Positions 1 to 6,162 are shown, counted from the stretch's first letter. The stretch: DNA of 7,586 nucleotides from Lentisphaeria bacterium (GCA_017456805.1 JAFTIQ010000092.1:1-7586), one strand, 5' to 3'. The notes: generated by a model from the sequence alone, not told the origin. Numbers and translations: made by a program.

Positions 1-1182
1 CTTGAGTTCTTTGATCAGGGGCTGAACTTTGGACATTCTCCGCATGGATTTATTGCCTTTGTGGATCAGGGGCCACAGAACCAGTTTCACGAGAATGGTC
101 AGAAGAATGATTGCCCAACCGTAGGACCCGGTGATGCCTTTCAGAAGATTCAGCAGGGCAAGCATAGGACGGCACAAGGGTTCAAGCCAGCTCCAGTATG
201 CGAGATGGATCGCTTCCGTTGCATCAGCAGGCAGCTTGGAAATCTGGGCAATCTCTTTCGTTCCGGCATAGAAATTGAACTTGAATTCAGAGGGAACCGC
301 GACGTTGAGGTAAATTCCTGCGATCCCCGGCTCAGCGTAACCATTGGTCATCTGGTTGGATAAATCGCATCCGCCGTTGAAGGGATGGCTTGCAGCATAG
401 AGCTGACTCAAGAAATATTTATTGGAAACGGCGACCCATTTGACGGACTGGCTGGTTTTCTGGTTGAAATATTTTTCCTGTTTTTTTACGGCAGGGTCAG
501 CTGTGATCACATCGCCGTTACCGGAAAGCATGAATTCTGCCTGGTGAACATCTCTGAGATCATCGTTGGAAAAATGTTTCAGCGGGGAGATGGTTCCGCT
601 CCAAATCACGACTTTGGGGAGCTGCCGGGCAGAACCGGAAAAGGAAACAGCGCACTGCAATGCCGGGGAATCCGGAGTAACAGTGAAGACTTTTTTTACC
701 GTGAGCTCTTCTTTTTCTTTCCGGAAGATCTGAATGACCGTGAGAACGGACTCGCTTTCTTTTGTTACTTTGGCAGACTGGAAGGTCCAGTCGGGAATGG
801 TGCAGGTGAACGGTTCGTAGCCGGCGGATTCCCGGAACATAATGGGATCTTCCGTATTGGTCCGTTTGACATCGTTGATGATGATTTCATTCAGAATTCC
901 GTTGGTATCAAAGAAGAATTCTGCGGCACTGTTTTTGATGGATGCTGCAGGTTTTGCAGCGGCAGATGCCGGCGGGAGGGACGCCGGGGGTTGAGCAGTC
1001 TGTGCTGCCGGAGCTGCCGGAGCTGCGGGAGTCTCTGCAGATTGTGCCGGAACAGTTTGTTCAGCCGGAACAGATGCCGGAAGCTGAGGATTTTGCTCTG
1101 CTTTGGAAGAATAGATATGCCAAACGGTGATCAGAACGATACAGACGAGTACAACAACAGCTGTTTCTTTGTCAAATTTCAC
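1..1182 (-). CDS. yidC: Membrane protein insertase YidC (3' end cut off by window edge)
   Basis: YidC/Oxa1 insertase, which inserts and folds inner-membrane proteins alone or with SecYEG. The minus-strand frame is open from a GTG at 1182 to base 1, giving 394 residues with no stop. The GTG start is supported by an AAAGGA Shine-Dalgarno sequence 8 nt upstream. Residues 8-24 form TM1 (TAVVVLVCIVLITVW). Residues 28-80 are an Ala/Pro/Gln-rich linker. About 83-335 is the large periplasmic P1 domain typical of diderm YidC. The family signature GWAIILLTILVKLVLWPL follows near the visible end, then SMRRMSKVQPLIKELK, the start of the C1 cytoplasmic hairpin. The remaining membrane segments lie outside the window. 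The start overlaps the yidD stop by 11 bp, as expected in rpmH-rnpA-yidD-yidC. Oddity: Lys366 stands where the functional Arg of the hydrophilic groove is usually found. Identification is secure; the exact P1 boundaries are estimates. Confidence 0.97.
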   Translation of the reverse strand, partial: MKFDKETAVVVLVCIVLITVWHIYSSKAEQNPQLPASVPAEQTVPAQSAETPAAPAAPAAQTAQPPASLPPASAAAKPAASIKNSAAEFFFDTNGILNEIIINDVKRTNTEDPIMFRESAGYEPFTCTIPDWTFQSAKVTKESESVLTVIQIFRKEKEELTVKKVFTVTPDSPALQCAVSFSGSARQLPKVVIWSGTISPLKHFSNDDLRDVHQAEFMLSGNGDVITADPAVKKQEKYFNQKTSQSVKWVAVSNKYFLSQLYAASHPFNGGCDLSNQMTNGYAEPGIAGIYLNVAVPSEFKFNFYAGTKEIAQISKLPADATEAIHLAYWSWLEPLCRPMLALLNLLKGITGSYGWAIILLTILVKLVLWPLIHKGNKSMRRMSKVQPLIKELK

Positions 1183-1555
1183 GATGATTTTCCTTTACTG
1201 AATTCTGCGGACGCCAAGCGCCTTTAGGTGGGACCGGGTCATAACCGCCCTTGCAAAACGGATTGCATCTCAGGATTCTCCATAAGATCAGGAGAGATCC
1301 CTTGAAAGGTCCATGAGTTTTCAGGGCAGCAACAGCATAACCGGAGCATGTTGGCTCAAATCTGCAACATGGCGGAAACCAGGGAGAAATGCAGTTTCTG
1401 TAAATATTGATCAGGAATAGGAACAGAATTGTGATGGGATTTCGCTGCTGTTCTGCAGCAGTCCCGCTTTCTTCAATGCTTTTTCCAGATTTTCTTTTAC
1501 GGCAGGCATCTTTACTTTCAGAATGTTCCGTCTTGGAATGATGATGAGACTGCAT
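1172..1555 (-). CDS. yidD: Membrane protein insertion efficiency factor YidD (start uncertain)
   Basis: YidD is a small membrane-associated protein thought to assist YidC-dependent insertion. The conserved core is plain: INIYRNCISPWFPPCCRF, then EPTCSGYA, then KTHGPFKGSLLILWRILRCN, then GGYDPVPP, ending at TGA 1174-1172. The core plus tail is about 89 residues, the usual size of the family. The start is the problem. No ATG, GTG or TTG lies within 100 bp upstream of the conserved N-terminal helix. The first in-frame ATG is at 1555, well inside rnpA, without a well-placed SD, and it would add a charged extension that looks like an out-of-frame reading of rnpA. Other choices are ATT at 1477 (GGA 6 nt upstream) and CTG at 1426 or 1414; the CTG at 1414 forms a CTGA overlap with the rnpA stop. 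The coordinates given use ATG 1555 as the nearest ordinary start. yidC begins 11 bp before the stop, which suggests coupled translation. Confidence 0.9.
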   Translation of the reverse strand: MQSHHHSKTEHSESKDACRKRKSGKSIEESGTAAEQQRNPITILFLFLINIYRNCISPWFPPCCRFEPTCSGYAVAALKTHGPFKGSLLILWRILRCNPFCKGGYDPVPPKGAWRPQNSVKENHREI

Positions 1556-1788
1556 GGCTGGAGAGATTCCGCTCCGATCAATCTCAGGGATTCCCGCACA
1601 AGACGTCTTGCGCGATTTCGTTTTACTGCTCTTACGTCGAACTTTCTGCTGCATATCACTCCGCAACGCCGGAGATCTTCCGCTTCAGCGATCCACAACA
1701 TAGTAAAAAGACCGGACGACTCACGCCGCCCGATCTGTTTCACTCTGTCAAATTCGCTGCGACAGCGGAGACTTTCAAACGCTTTCAC
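1411..1788 (-). CDS. rnpA: Ribonuclease P protein component
   Basis: Protein subunit of RNase P, which with the RnpB RNA removes the 5' leader of precursor tRNAs. The product is 125 aa, close to the usual 110-130. The family's RNR signature is intact in KFDVRAVKRNRARRLVRE at residues 49-66. The N-terminal FDRVKQIGRRESSGLFTMLW region also fits the family fold. The start is GTG at 1788: it is the only start after an in-frame stop at 1816-1818 and has GGAG 10 nt upstream. The gene begins 27 bp after rpmH, in the almost universal rpmH-rnpA order. Its 3' part is overlapped by the frame leading into yidD. The stop is TGA at 1413-1411. Confidence 0.97.
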   Translation of the reverse strand: MKAFESLRCRSEFDRVKQIGRRESSGLFTMLWIAEAEDLRRCGVICSRKFDVRAVKRNRARRLVRESLRLIGAESLQPCSLIIIPRRNILKVKMPAVKENLEKALKKAGLLQNSSEIPSQFCSYS

Positions 1789-1815
1789 CGGCGTAGTTCT
1801 CCAAGCTGTCTGTCG

Positions 1816-1950
1816 TTAAAGCGCGAGGCGCTTGCGACCTTTAGCGCGACGACGTTTCAGAACCAGACGGCCGCCAGCGGTTTTCATTCTTTTTCTGAAT
1901 CCGCAGGTGCGGAGACGTTTGATCTTTGAGGGCTGATACGTTCTCTTCAT
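1816..1950 (-). CDS. rpmH: 50S ribosomal protein L34
   Basis: Ribosomal protein L34 of the large subunit, 44 residues and very basic. Translating from ATG 1950 gives [18 protein letters not shown], then [20 protein letters not shown], then RKRLAL and TAA. This is a full-length match to the well-known L34 pattern, apart from a Cys where many homologues have His (RTCGF against RTHGF). An AAAGG SD lies 9 nt upstream (1964-1960). It is the first gene of the rpmH-rnpA-yidD-yidC cluster and is read from the promoter at 2093-2066 through a structured leader. No dnaA gene or DnaA-box cluster is visible upstream; a ppiC-type gene and its terminator lie there instead. Confidence 0.98.
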   Translation of the reverse strand: MKRTYQPSKIKRLRTCGFRKRMKTAGGRLVLKRRRAKGRKRLAL

Positions 1951-1980
1951 TTTCTAATACCTTTCTCTGTATCTGATCTC

Positions 1981-2045
1981 AGGAAGTCCGGCCGATTCCC
2001 GGTAACTCCCTTTCTCAGATGGCGTTTTCACGCCTTTTCTGTTAC
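1981..2045 (-). promoter_or_regulatory. Structured 5' leader of rpmH (two predicted hairpins)
   Basis: The predicted rpmH transcript has a leader of about 109 nt. In the minus-strand sense, GTAAC (2045-2041) can pair with GTTAC (2006-2002). AGA (2040-2038) can pair with TCT (2019-2017). The tip is GGCGT-GAAA-ACGCC (2034-2021), a 5-bp stem closed by a GNRA-type GAAA loop. A second hairpin pairs GGGAA (2000-1996) with TTCCT (1985-1981). Pairing was worked out by eye. Whether it regulates rpmH, for example by ribosomal-protein feedback, is unknown, and I recognise no named leader family. Confidence 0.4.
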
Positions 2046-2065
2046 AATTAAAATTCTGACCCATA

Positions 2066-2093
2066 AATATACACCGCTTTTTCGTTTTTTCAA
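2066..2093 (-). promoter_or_regulatory. Sigma70-type promoter of rpmH-rnpA-yidD-yidC
   Basis: A -35 TTGAAA (2093-2088), a 16-bp spacer and a -10 TATATT (2071-2066) lie upstream of rpmH on the minus strand. The expected transcription start is near 2059. A-rich tracts at 2105-2141, which also encode the U-run of the ppiC terminator, lie just upstream and could act as an UP-like element. This is the only good promoter in the gap between ppiC and rpmH. Confidence 0.65.
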
Positions 2094-2130
2094 ACTGATA
2101 CAGGAAAAAAGTCTCAAGAAAAAACAGGAT

Positions 2131-2164
2131 AAAAGAAAAAAGACCGCCGTTACAGCGGTCTTTT
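2131..2164 (-). terminator. Intrinsic terminator after the ppiC-type gene
   Basis: On the minus strand AAAAGACCGC (2164-2155) pairs perfectly with GCGGTCTTTT (2147-2138) around a 7-nt loop. The U-rich tract TTTTTTCTTTT (2141-2131) follows. It begins 22 bp after the ppiC stop. It should end transcripts of both the ppiC promoter and the upstream cdaA operon, and it insulates the rpmH promoter. Confidence 0.88.
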
Positions 2165-2186
2165 CGGAATTTTCAGGTCGGGAAAA

Positions 2187-3380
2187 TCAGAAATTACCCA
2201 TTTTCACAAATCCGCTCTTGGTTGCTTCTTCCACTGCTGCTGCAACCTTTTCCTGGATCTTCTGATCAGTCAGATGAGCAATGATATCTGCCTTCAGCTC
2301 TTCAAACTTCAGGGGAACTGCTTCGGTTTTGTCTTCCAGACGGATAATGTGATAGCCGAACTGGGTTTTGACAACATCGGAGATTTCGCCTTTTTTCAGT
2401 TTGAATGCAGCGTTCCAGAAATCCTGATCAAGAGTTGCTTTGGTCATTTTGCCAAGAGCACCCTTTGCTCTCTTACCGGAAGGACATGCAGATTCTGCCT
2501 GGGCGAGTGTGCCGAAGTCAGCACCCTGGCGGATCTGAGCCAGAATTGCTTTTGCTTTGGCTTCTGCTTTCTTGTCTTCTGCAGGATCGCCGGGTTTGGC
2601 AGACTGGATCAGAATGTGAGAAGCTGTGATGCTTTCTTCAGAAACAAGACGTGCTTTGTTGTCGTTATAGAACTTGAGTGCTTCTTCATCGGTGATTTTG
2701 ATGGTCGGAGCGATTTTGGTCATAACCCAGTTCTGGATCGCCATCTGATTCTGGACAGATTTATCTTTTGCAAGTTCATCCAGGAAAGCAGCCATGGTCT
2801 TGTTTGCGGCTTTCAATCTTGCTTCCAGCTGCTGTCTCTGTTCGGGAGTCAGTTTTGCAAGCTGTTCCTGCAGAGCTTTTTTCACAAGAGCTTCAGAGGG
2901 CTTGAAACCGTTCTTTTCTGCAATACCGAGAAGAATATCTTCGGTAAGCATCTGCTTGATCATATCTTTCAGCTGGGGTTCGGGGATCTGTCCGAGGAAC
3001 TGTTCCGGAATCTGTGCTTTGAATTTTGCAATGACCTGAGCCTTTGTGACTTTGACATTGCCGACTTCAAGAACGACTTCGGGGAGGAACTTCAGAACTT
3101 CTTCTGCAGATTTGACGACCGGAGCGGGTGCCGGGGCAGGCGCAGGAGCTGCTGCGGGTTTCGCGGCGGGAGCTGCGGGTTTTGCTGCGGGAGCCTGAGC
3201 TGCGGGTTTCGCTGCCGGAGCAGGTTTTGCTGCGGGTGCTGCGGGTTTCGCTGCGGGAGCCTGAGCTGCGGGTTTCGCGGCGGGAACAGGGCAAACTCCA
3301 TCTTTACAGGGCTCTGCAGCCATCACGAAGGAGATTGTCGGGAGAGCCAGAACAGCCATCCATTTCTTTGAAACTTTCAT
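2187..3380 (-). CDS. Secreted parvulin-type peptidyl-prolyl cis-trans isomerase (PpiC/SurA-like)
   Basis: Envelope foldase of the SurA/PpiC/PrsA type, which catalyses proline isomerisation in exported proteins. Of two close ATGs, the one at 3380 is preferred: GAAAGG ends 7 nt before it but only 1 nt before the ATG at 3386. This gives 397 aa. Residues 1-21 are a signal peptide (MKVSKKWMAVLALPTISFVMA), with cleavage near Ala21-Ala22. The mature N-terminus has a Cys pair, PCKDGVCP (C25, C30). Residues 34-87 are an Ala/Pro/Lys linker with a 22-residue tandem repeat. About 95-240 is a helical SurA-like N-domain. About 250-350 is the parvulin domain, with ASHILI, GALG, FWNAAFKLKKGEIS and the signature FGYHIIRL. 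A helical tail follows. There is no second parvulin domain, unlike E. coli SurA. The gene has its own promoter within the end of the lipoprotein gene and its own terminator, but transcription from the cdaA operon could also run into it. The family is certain; the clients are unknown. Confidence 0.93.
   Translation of the reverse strand: MKVSKKWMAVLALPTISFVMAAEPCKDGVCPVPAAKPAAQAPAAKPAAPAAKPAPAAKPAAQAPAAKPAAPAAKPAAAPAPAPAPAPVVKSAEEVLKFLPEVVLEVGNVKVTKAQVIAKFKAQIPEQFLGQIPEPQLKDMIKQMLTEDILLGIAEKNGFKPSEALVKKALQEQLAKLTPEQRQQLEARLKAANKTMAAFLDELAKDKSVQNQMAIQNWVMTKIAPTIKITDEEALKFYNDNKARLVSEESITASHILIQSAKPGDPAEDKKAEAKAKAILAQIRQGADFGTLAQAESACPSGKRAKGALGKMTKATLDQDFWNAAFKLKKGEISDVVKTQFGYHIIRLEDKTEAVPLKFEELKADIIAHLTDQKIQEKVAAAVEEATKSGFVKMGNF
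3150..3281 (-). repeat. 2 x 66-bp tandem repeat coding an Ala/Pro/Lys linker
   Basis: Two adjacent 66-bp units (3281-3216 and 3215-3150) each encode 22 residues starting AAKPAAQAPAAKPAAPAAKP. They differ in protein only at the last residue (P or A). A 29-base string recurs exactly 66 bp apart at 3184-3212 and 3250-3278. An (AP)n run follows directly. This is probably a flexible periplasmic spacer between the signal peptide and the chaperone domain; the repeat makes its length prone to slippage. Confidence 0.9.
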
Positions 3381-3434
3381 AATCATACCTTTCTTGTTTT
3401 GGTTTTTTGATTCTGAATTGTTATTTGATCGTTT

Positions 3435-3462
3435 TTTATACTTTTGACAGCAGGTTTTTCAA
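3435..3462 (-). promoter_or_regulatory. Promoter of the ppiC-type gene, overlapping the upstream stop codon
   Basis: A -35 TTGAAA (3462-3457), a 16-bp spacer and a -10 TATAAA (3440-3435) predict a start near 3428 and a 48-nt leader. The TGA stop of the upstream lipoprotein gene (3461-3459) is part of the -35 box. No terminator lies between the two genes, so this looks like an internal promoter that adds expression on top of readthrough. Confidence 0.55.
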
Positions 3463-4133
3463 TTTGTTCCATCAGAATAAAATTTCAGTGCCATCATGGT
3501 CTGATAACTCTGTTCCTGAAGCCCGGGAGCGAAAAGCTCAAGAGAGAGGGAGGACCGGAGTTTTTCCTGATGACGCAGCTGGGAAACTCTGGGGATCTGA
3601 CGGATTACTTTGTTTTTCAAACAGGGAGAAACTCCCCATTTCTGAGCAAGCTGGAGGAATTCATTAATGGAATCGTTAAGGATTTCAGATGCCGGATGAT
3701 ATCCCCGGGGCTGAGCAAAGGTGGCACGGGGCGCAAGAATATGCTGGGCAAGCTGTTCCATGCGGAGGGTATCGCTGATTTTTTCAGCAGTCGCGAACGA
3801 ACCTCCGGAAAAGTTATGCTGACGGATAATATTTTTAAGAAGAAGTTCCGCTTCTTTCCGTTTATTATGATACATCAGCTGATTCACTTCTCTCAGTTCC
3901 GCATTGGAAAGAGTATTTGCCTCCAGAACCGGAAGAAGGACATTAGTGGGGTCCAGTTCTCTCAGTTTCCGGATCTTCATAAGAGCTTCCCGGTGTTTGT
4001 TCTGCTGGTTGAGTTCAAAAATTTCCAGGATCAGATAGGGGCGGACTGTACTCATCTGTTCCTGCTTTTTGGAACAGCCGGTGAAACCGAACGCTGCGAT
4101 CAGCAGCACGGAAAGGGTTATTCTTCGTATCAT
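3459..4133 (-). CDS. Lipoprotein of unknown function, third gene of the cdaA operon
   Basis: I do not recognise a named family. The 224-aa product begins with a short basic and hydrophobic signal (MIRRITLSVLLIAAFGFTGC) ending in a lipobox-like FTGC. Cys20 would be lipidated by Lgt and become the mature N-terminus. Residue +2 is Ser, which under the E. coli rule favours the outer membrane. Residues about 33-105 look like two helical hairpins of TPR character (EIFELNQQNKHREALMKIRK, then MYHNKRKEAELLLKNIIRQ). The C-terminal half, with a PRGYHP stretch and a Leu-rich tail, resembles nothing I can name. Its ATG overlaps the cdaR stop as ATGA, and AAAGG lies 10 nt upstream, so it is probably translated together with CdaR. 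In Firmicutes operons this position often holds glmM, which is absent here. A role in sensing or relaying envelope state to CdaR/CdaA is a guess from position only. Confidence 0.8.
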   Translation of the reverse strand: MIRRITLSVLLIAAFGFTGCSKKQEQMSTVRPYLILEIFELNQQNKHREALMKIRKLRELDPTNVLLPVLEANTLSNAELREVNQLMYHNKRKEAELLLKNIIRQHNFSGGSFATAEKISDTLRMEQLAQHILAPRATFAQPRGYHPASEILNDSINEFLQLAQKWGVSPCLKNKVIRQIPRVSQLRHQEKLRSSLSLELFAPGLQEQSYQTMMALKFYSDGTN

Positions 4134-5110
4134 TTTATCTTGACCTTTACTTTTTCAGGGCGGATGGTTTTGACTTCGATTTTATTTTTTCCGATCCAGC
4201 ATTCCAGAGGAAGGGTATAGGTTCCGCTTTCTTTCAGGTTGCTGATATCGACAAATACTTTAATATCGTCAGCTGAGAGAGTTCTCAGGATTTCGCTTGG
4301 AGCGGAAATCATCACTTGTGCATGGACCGTTTCTTTCAATTCAGCCGAATTGGCTTTTTGATTTTCTCCGGAGATAAGACGGATCGGAAGAGCTGTGTAA
4401 GTCTTTTCTTCGAATTCCCGGGAGATTTCTGCAGAAATTTTCACTTGGAGCGGAGAAACTTTGACATTCGGAAGATGAACAACCAGCTTCTTGGTGATAT
4501 CAAAATTCTGGGTGATCCGGTCAAGACTGATCGGTTCCGTTGTAATGTAATCCAGTTTTCCTATGCTGGAGGAGGGGCCTGTGACCATGACTTTATCAGG
4601 ATGAACAGAGTGACGATCCAGTTTATATCCCGGGGGCAGGGGCTCATTCTGATCAAATTTGACTCTTACGAGCACTTCTTTTGTTTCCACTTTATCAATA
4701 TCGATCCTCAATATTTCGGGGTTGACCGACACCACGGAAACACCGATGGGTGCGCGGAAATTCTCCGGCCGCAATTTCAGCTCATAAGGTTTTCCCTGCT
4801 GATACCGCTCTTCCTGGATTTCAATATTCGAGACGGAAAAATCTTCCGGTTTCAGTCGTTTGATAATGCTTTGACTTCCAGAAACAGTGAGGGTAACGGT
4901 CGGCATCTGATCCTGAATGATCACGAAACTGGATGGGGTTTTTACGGGGACCCGGACGCCGGAGATATCCTGATTGACGCCCAGACGGTCCAGCACACCG
5001 ATATAGATGATGGTTGCCAGAATCAACGCGATCAATTTCCGCACGAAATCTTCACGGATGAAGGCAGGAACCATTTGCCACAGCGTTTTTCTCTTTGATT
5101 TACCCGGCAT
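4130..5110 (-). CDS. cdaR: CdaR/YbbR-domain regulator of diadenylate cyclase
   Basis: YbbR-domain protein, equivalent to the CdaR that binds and modulates the CdaA cyclase. The 326-aa product has a short basic cytoplasmic start, then the typical entry EDFVRKLIALILATIIYIGV, a single membrane segment at residues 25-40. A long extracytoplasmic part follows, made of repeated beta-rich YbbR-like units, roughly 48-135, 140-225 and 235-325. Recurrent phrases include VTLTVSGSQSIIKRL with RPENF, and VMVTGPSSSIGKLDYI. Three or so units in 326 aa is fewer than I would expect from B. subtilis CdaR, which is longer. The ATG at 5110 overlaps the cdaA stop by 11 bp and has GGAG 9 nt upstream. The stop overlaps the next gene by 4 bp. 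The adjacency to cdaA makes the assignment firm; repeat boundaries are by eye. Confidence 0.92.
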   Translation of the reverse strand: MPGKSKRKTLWQMVPAFIREDFVRKLIALILATIIYIGVLDRLGVNQDISGVRVPVKTPSSFVIIQDQMPTVTLTVSGSQSIIKRLKPEDFSVSNIEIQEERYQQGKPYELKLRPENFRAPIGVSVVSVNPEILRIDIDKVETKEVLVRVKFDQNEPLPPGYKLDRHSVHPDKVMVTGPSSSIGKLDYITTEPISLDRITQNFDITKKLVVHLPNVKVSPLQVKISAEISREFEEKTYTALPIRLISGENQKANSAELKETVHAQVMISAPSEILRTLSADDIKVFVDISNLKESGTYTLPLECWIGKNKIEVKTIRPEKVKVKIK

Positions 5111-5924
5111 TGCTGCTGTCTCCGTTCTTTGATTGGATTGAATTTCCGATTCCGCTGTTCAGCAGATGTTTGGAAAGAATATCATTCAGCTGCCCGGGGG
5201 TGATGTTCCGATCCAGAACGCCCCGCATTGCCACACTGATGGAACCTGTTTCTTCGGAAACGACAACTGCCACGGCATCGGTTTCCTCTGTTACCCCGAT
5301 CGCCGCACGGTGCCGGGTGCCGAGATTCATTTTTGCATATTCCGGCTGCTGAGTCAGCGGAAGAATCGCATGACCGGCTTCGATGGTGTCTCCGCGAATG
5401 ATCAATGCCCCGTCATGAAGCGGAGTATTGGGGAAAAAAATCGTCAGAAGAAGAGTTTCGCTGACTTTTGCTTCCAGGGGGATTGCGCTGTTTTTGATGC
5501 TTGCAAGCCCGATCTGCCGTTCAAAAACGATCAAAGCACCGGTTCTGTTCCGGGACATCTGGGTGACAGCAGTCACTGTTTCCACGATGGTCTGCCGTCT
5601 GGTGTCAGACTGCTGGGAGAAGTATCTGCTTCCGAGCTGGGCGAATGCCCGCCGCAGTTCCGGCTGAAAAATCACCACAAGAGCGGTCGCAAGAATCGTC
5701 CAGAAATTCATTAAAAGCCAGTTCAGAACATCAAACTTCAATGTTTTTGTAAGAACCGTCAGGAAAATCAATGCGATAACAAGCCCTGCAAGCACACTGG
5801 CAGCGCGTGTTCCGCGCATGAATTTCAGGATGTAATAAACCATCAGGACGATGATCCCGTAATCGAGAAAATGACGCCCGATATTATAAATTCCTTCCAA
5901 TGTCTGCAATAAGCCTGATGACAC
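5100..5924 (-). CDS. cdaA: Membrane diadenylate cyclase CdaA (c-di-AMP synthase)
   Basis: Makes cyclic di-AMP from two ATP at the cytoplasmic membrane; the nucleotide typically controls potassium and osmolyte balance and cell-wall homeostasis. From GTG 5924 the protein is 274 aa, practically the usual CdaA length. Membrane segments lie at about 21-33, 44-60 and 69-87, with FMRGTRAASVLAGL between the first two. The DAC domain follows (about 90-250), with the catalytic DGA motif at residues 171-173 (PLHDGALII) and the ATP-contacting RHR at 204-206 (GTRHRAAIG). SEETGSISVA completes the domain. All key residues are present, so it should be active. I chose GTG 5924 over a TTG at 6008 because AAGGAG ends 7 nt before the GTG and the TTG lies inside the predicted -35 box. 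It is first in cdaA-cdaR-lipoprotein, overlapping cdaR by 11 bp. Confidence 0.96.
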   Translation of the reverse strand: MSSGLLQTLEGIYNIGRHFLDYGIIVLMVYYILKFMRGTRAASVLAGLVIALIFLTVLTKTLKFDVLNWLLMNFWTILATALVVIFQPELRRAFAQLGSRYFSQQSDTRRQTIVETVTAVTQMSRNRTGALIVFERQIGLASIKNSAIPLEAKVSETLLLTIFFPNTPLHDGALIIRGDTIEAGHAILPLTQQPEYAKMNLGTRHRAAIGVTEETDAVAVVVSEETGSISVAMRGVLDRNITPGQLNDILSKHLLNSGIGNSIQSKNGDSSNAG

Positions 5925-5980
5925 GAATTTGCTCCTTATATGATAACTGCTTCCCGCAGGGAAAAAAGGTGGTACCCGGA

Positions 5981-6040
5981 AATATACATGCTGGATCGTT
6001 AATTTCAATCTGTCCAGACTATTTTTTTCAAAAAAAAACA
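5981..6040 (-). promoter_or_regulatory. cdaA operon promoter with upstream A/T tract
   Basis: A -35 TTGAAA (6008-6003), a 16-bp spacer and a -10 TATATT (5986-5981) predict a start near 5974 and a 50-nt leader. Just upstream, 6022-6040 is nearly pure A/T: on the plus strand seven T, one C, then a run of A. It would fall at about -48 to -66, where an UP element binding the RNA polymerase alpha subunit would be expected. In the leader, TTCCC-TGC-GGGAA (5963-5951) could form a small hairpin before the SD. I see no known c-di-AMP riboswitch. Confidence 0.6.
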
Positions 6041-6070
6041 GAATATTTCAATGCACCTCAGTGCCTTAGC

Positions 6071-6109
6071 AAAAAAAAACTCATGAAGAGCAGATTTCTC
6101 TTCATGAGT
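6071..6109 (-). terminator. Intrinsic terminator after the Nif11-like gene
   Basis: On the minus strand ACTCATGAAGAG (6109-6098) pairs perfectly over 12 bp with CTCTTCATGAGT (6090-6079) around a 7-nt loop, followed by nine T (6079-6071). It lies about 53 bp after the Nif11 stop. It separates that gene from the cdaA promoter, about 60 bp further on. The opposite strand lacks a T-run, so it acts one way. Confidence 0.92.
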
Positions 6110-6162
6110 ATAACGTTTTGTTCCCGATCGGGTTCAGCGATCAGAAAACTGAGAACAGCAGA

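Noticed and set aside
385..1227. Long plus-strand open frame opposite yidC
   Set aside because: It shares codon boundaries with the clear YidC frame on the minus strand. Its Cys/Arg-rich stretch is just the reverse reading of the Ala/Pro linker, and it has no family features.
2021..2040. Terminator-like hairpin plus T-run on the plus strand (GGCGTTTTCACGCC then TTTTCT)
   Set aside because: No plus-strand gene leads into it and the stem is only 5 bp. It is better read as the GAAA-capped leader hairpin of rpmH on the minus strand.
1954..2064. Possible 36-codon leader peptide before rpmH, ATG 2064 to TAG 1954
   Set aside because: The ATG lies between the -10 box and the expected transcription start, so it would not be in the mRNA, and no SD precedes it.
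1951..2186. Replication origin next to rpmH
   Set aside because: rpmH is often near oriC, but I see no DnaA-box cluster and no dnaA; the gap is filled by a terminator, a promoter and a leader.
3067..3301. Arg/Ser- or Pro/Gln-rich repeat proteins in other frames
   Set aside because: They are other-frame readings of the Ala/Pro/Lys tandem repeat, without starts, SDs or function of their own.
2274..3371. 365-residue plus-strand open frame opposite the foldase gene
   Set aside because: It mirrors the parvulin gene codon for codon. The Phe/Cys/Gly-rich composition is typical of an antisense shadow.
5925..6008. 28-residue N-terminal extension of CdaA from a TTG at 6008
   Set aside because: The TTG lies in the predicted -35 box. 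The GTG at 5924 has a strong SD and gives the usual family length and motif numbering.
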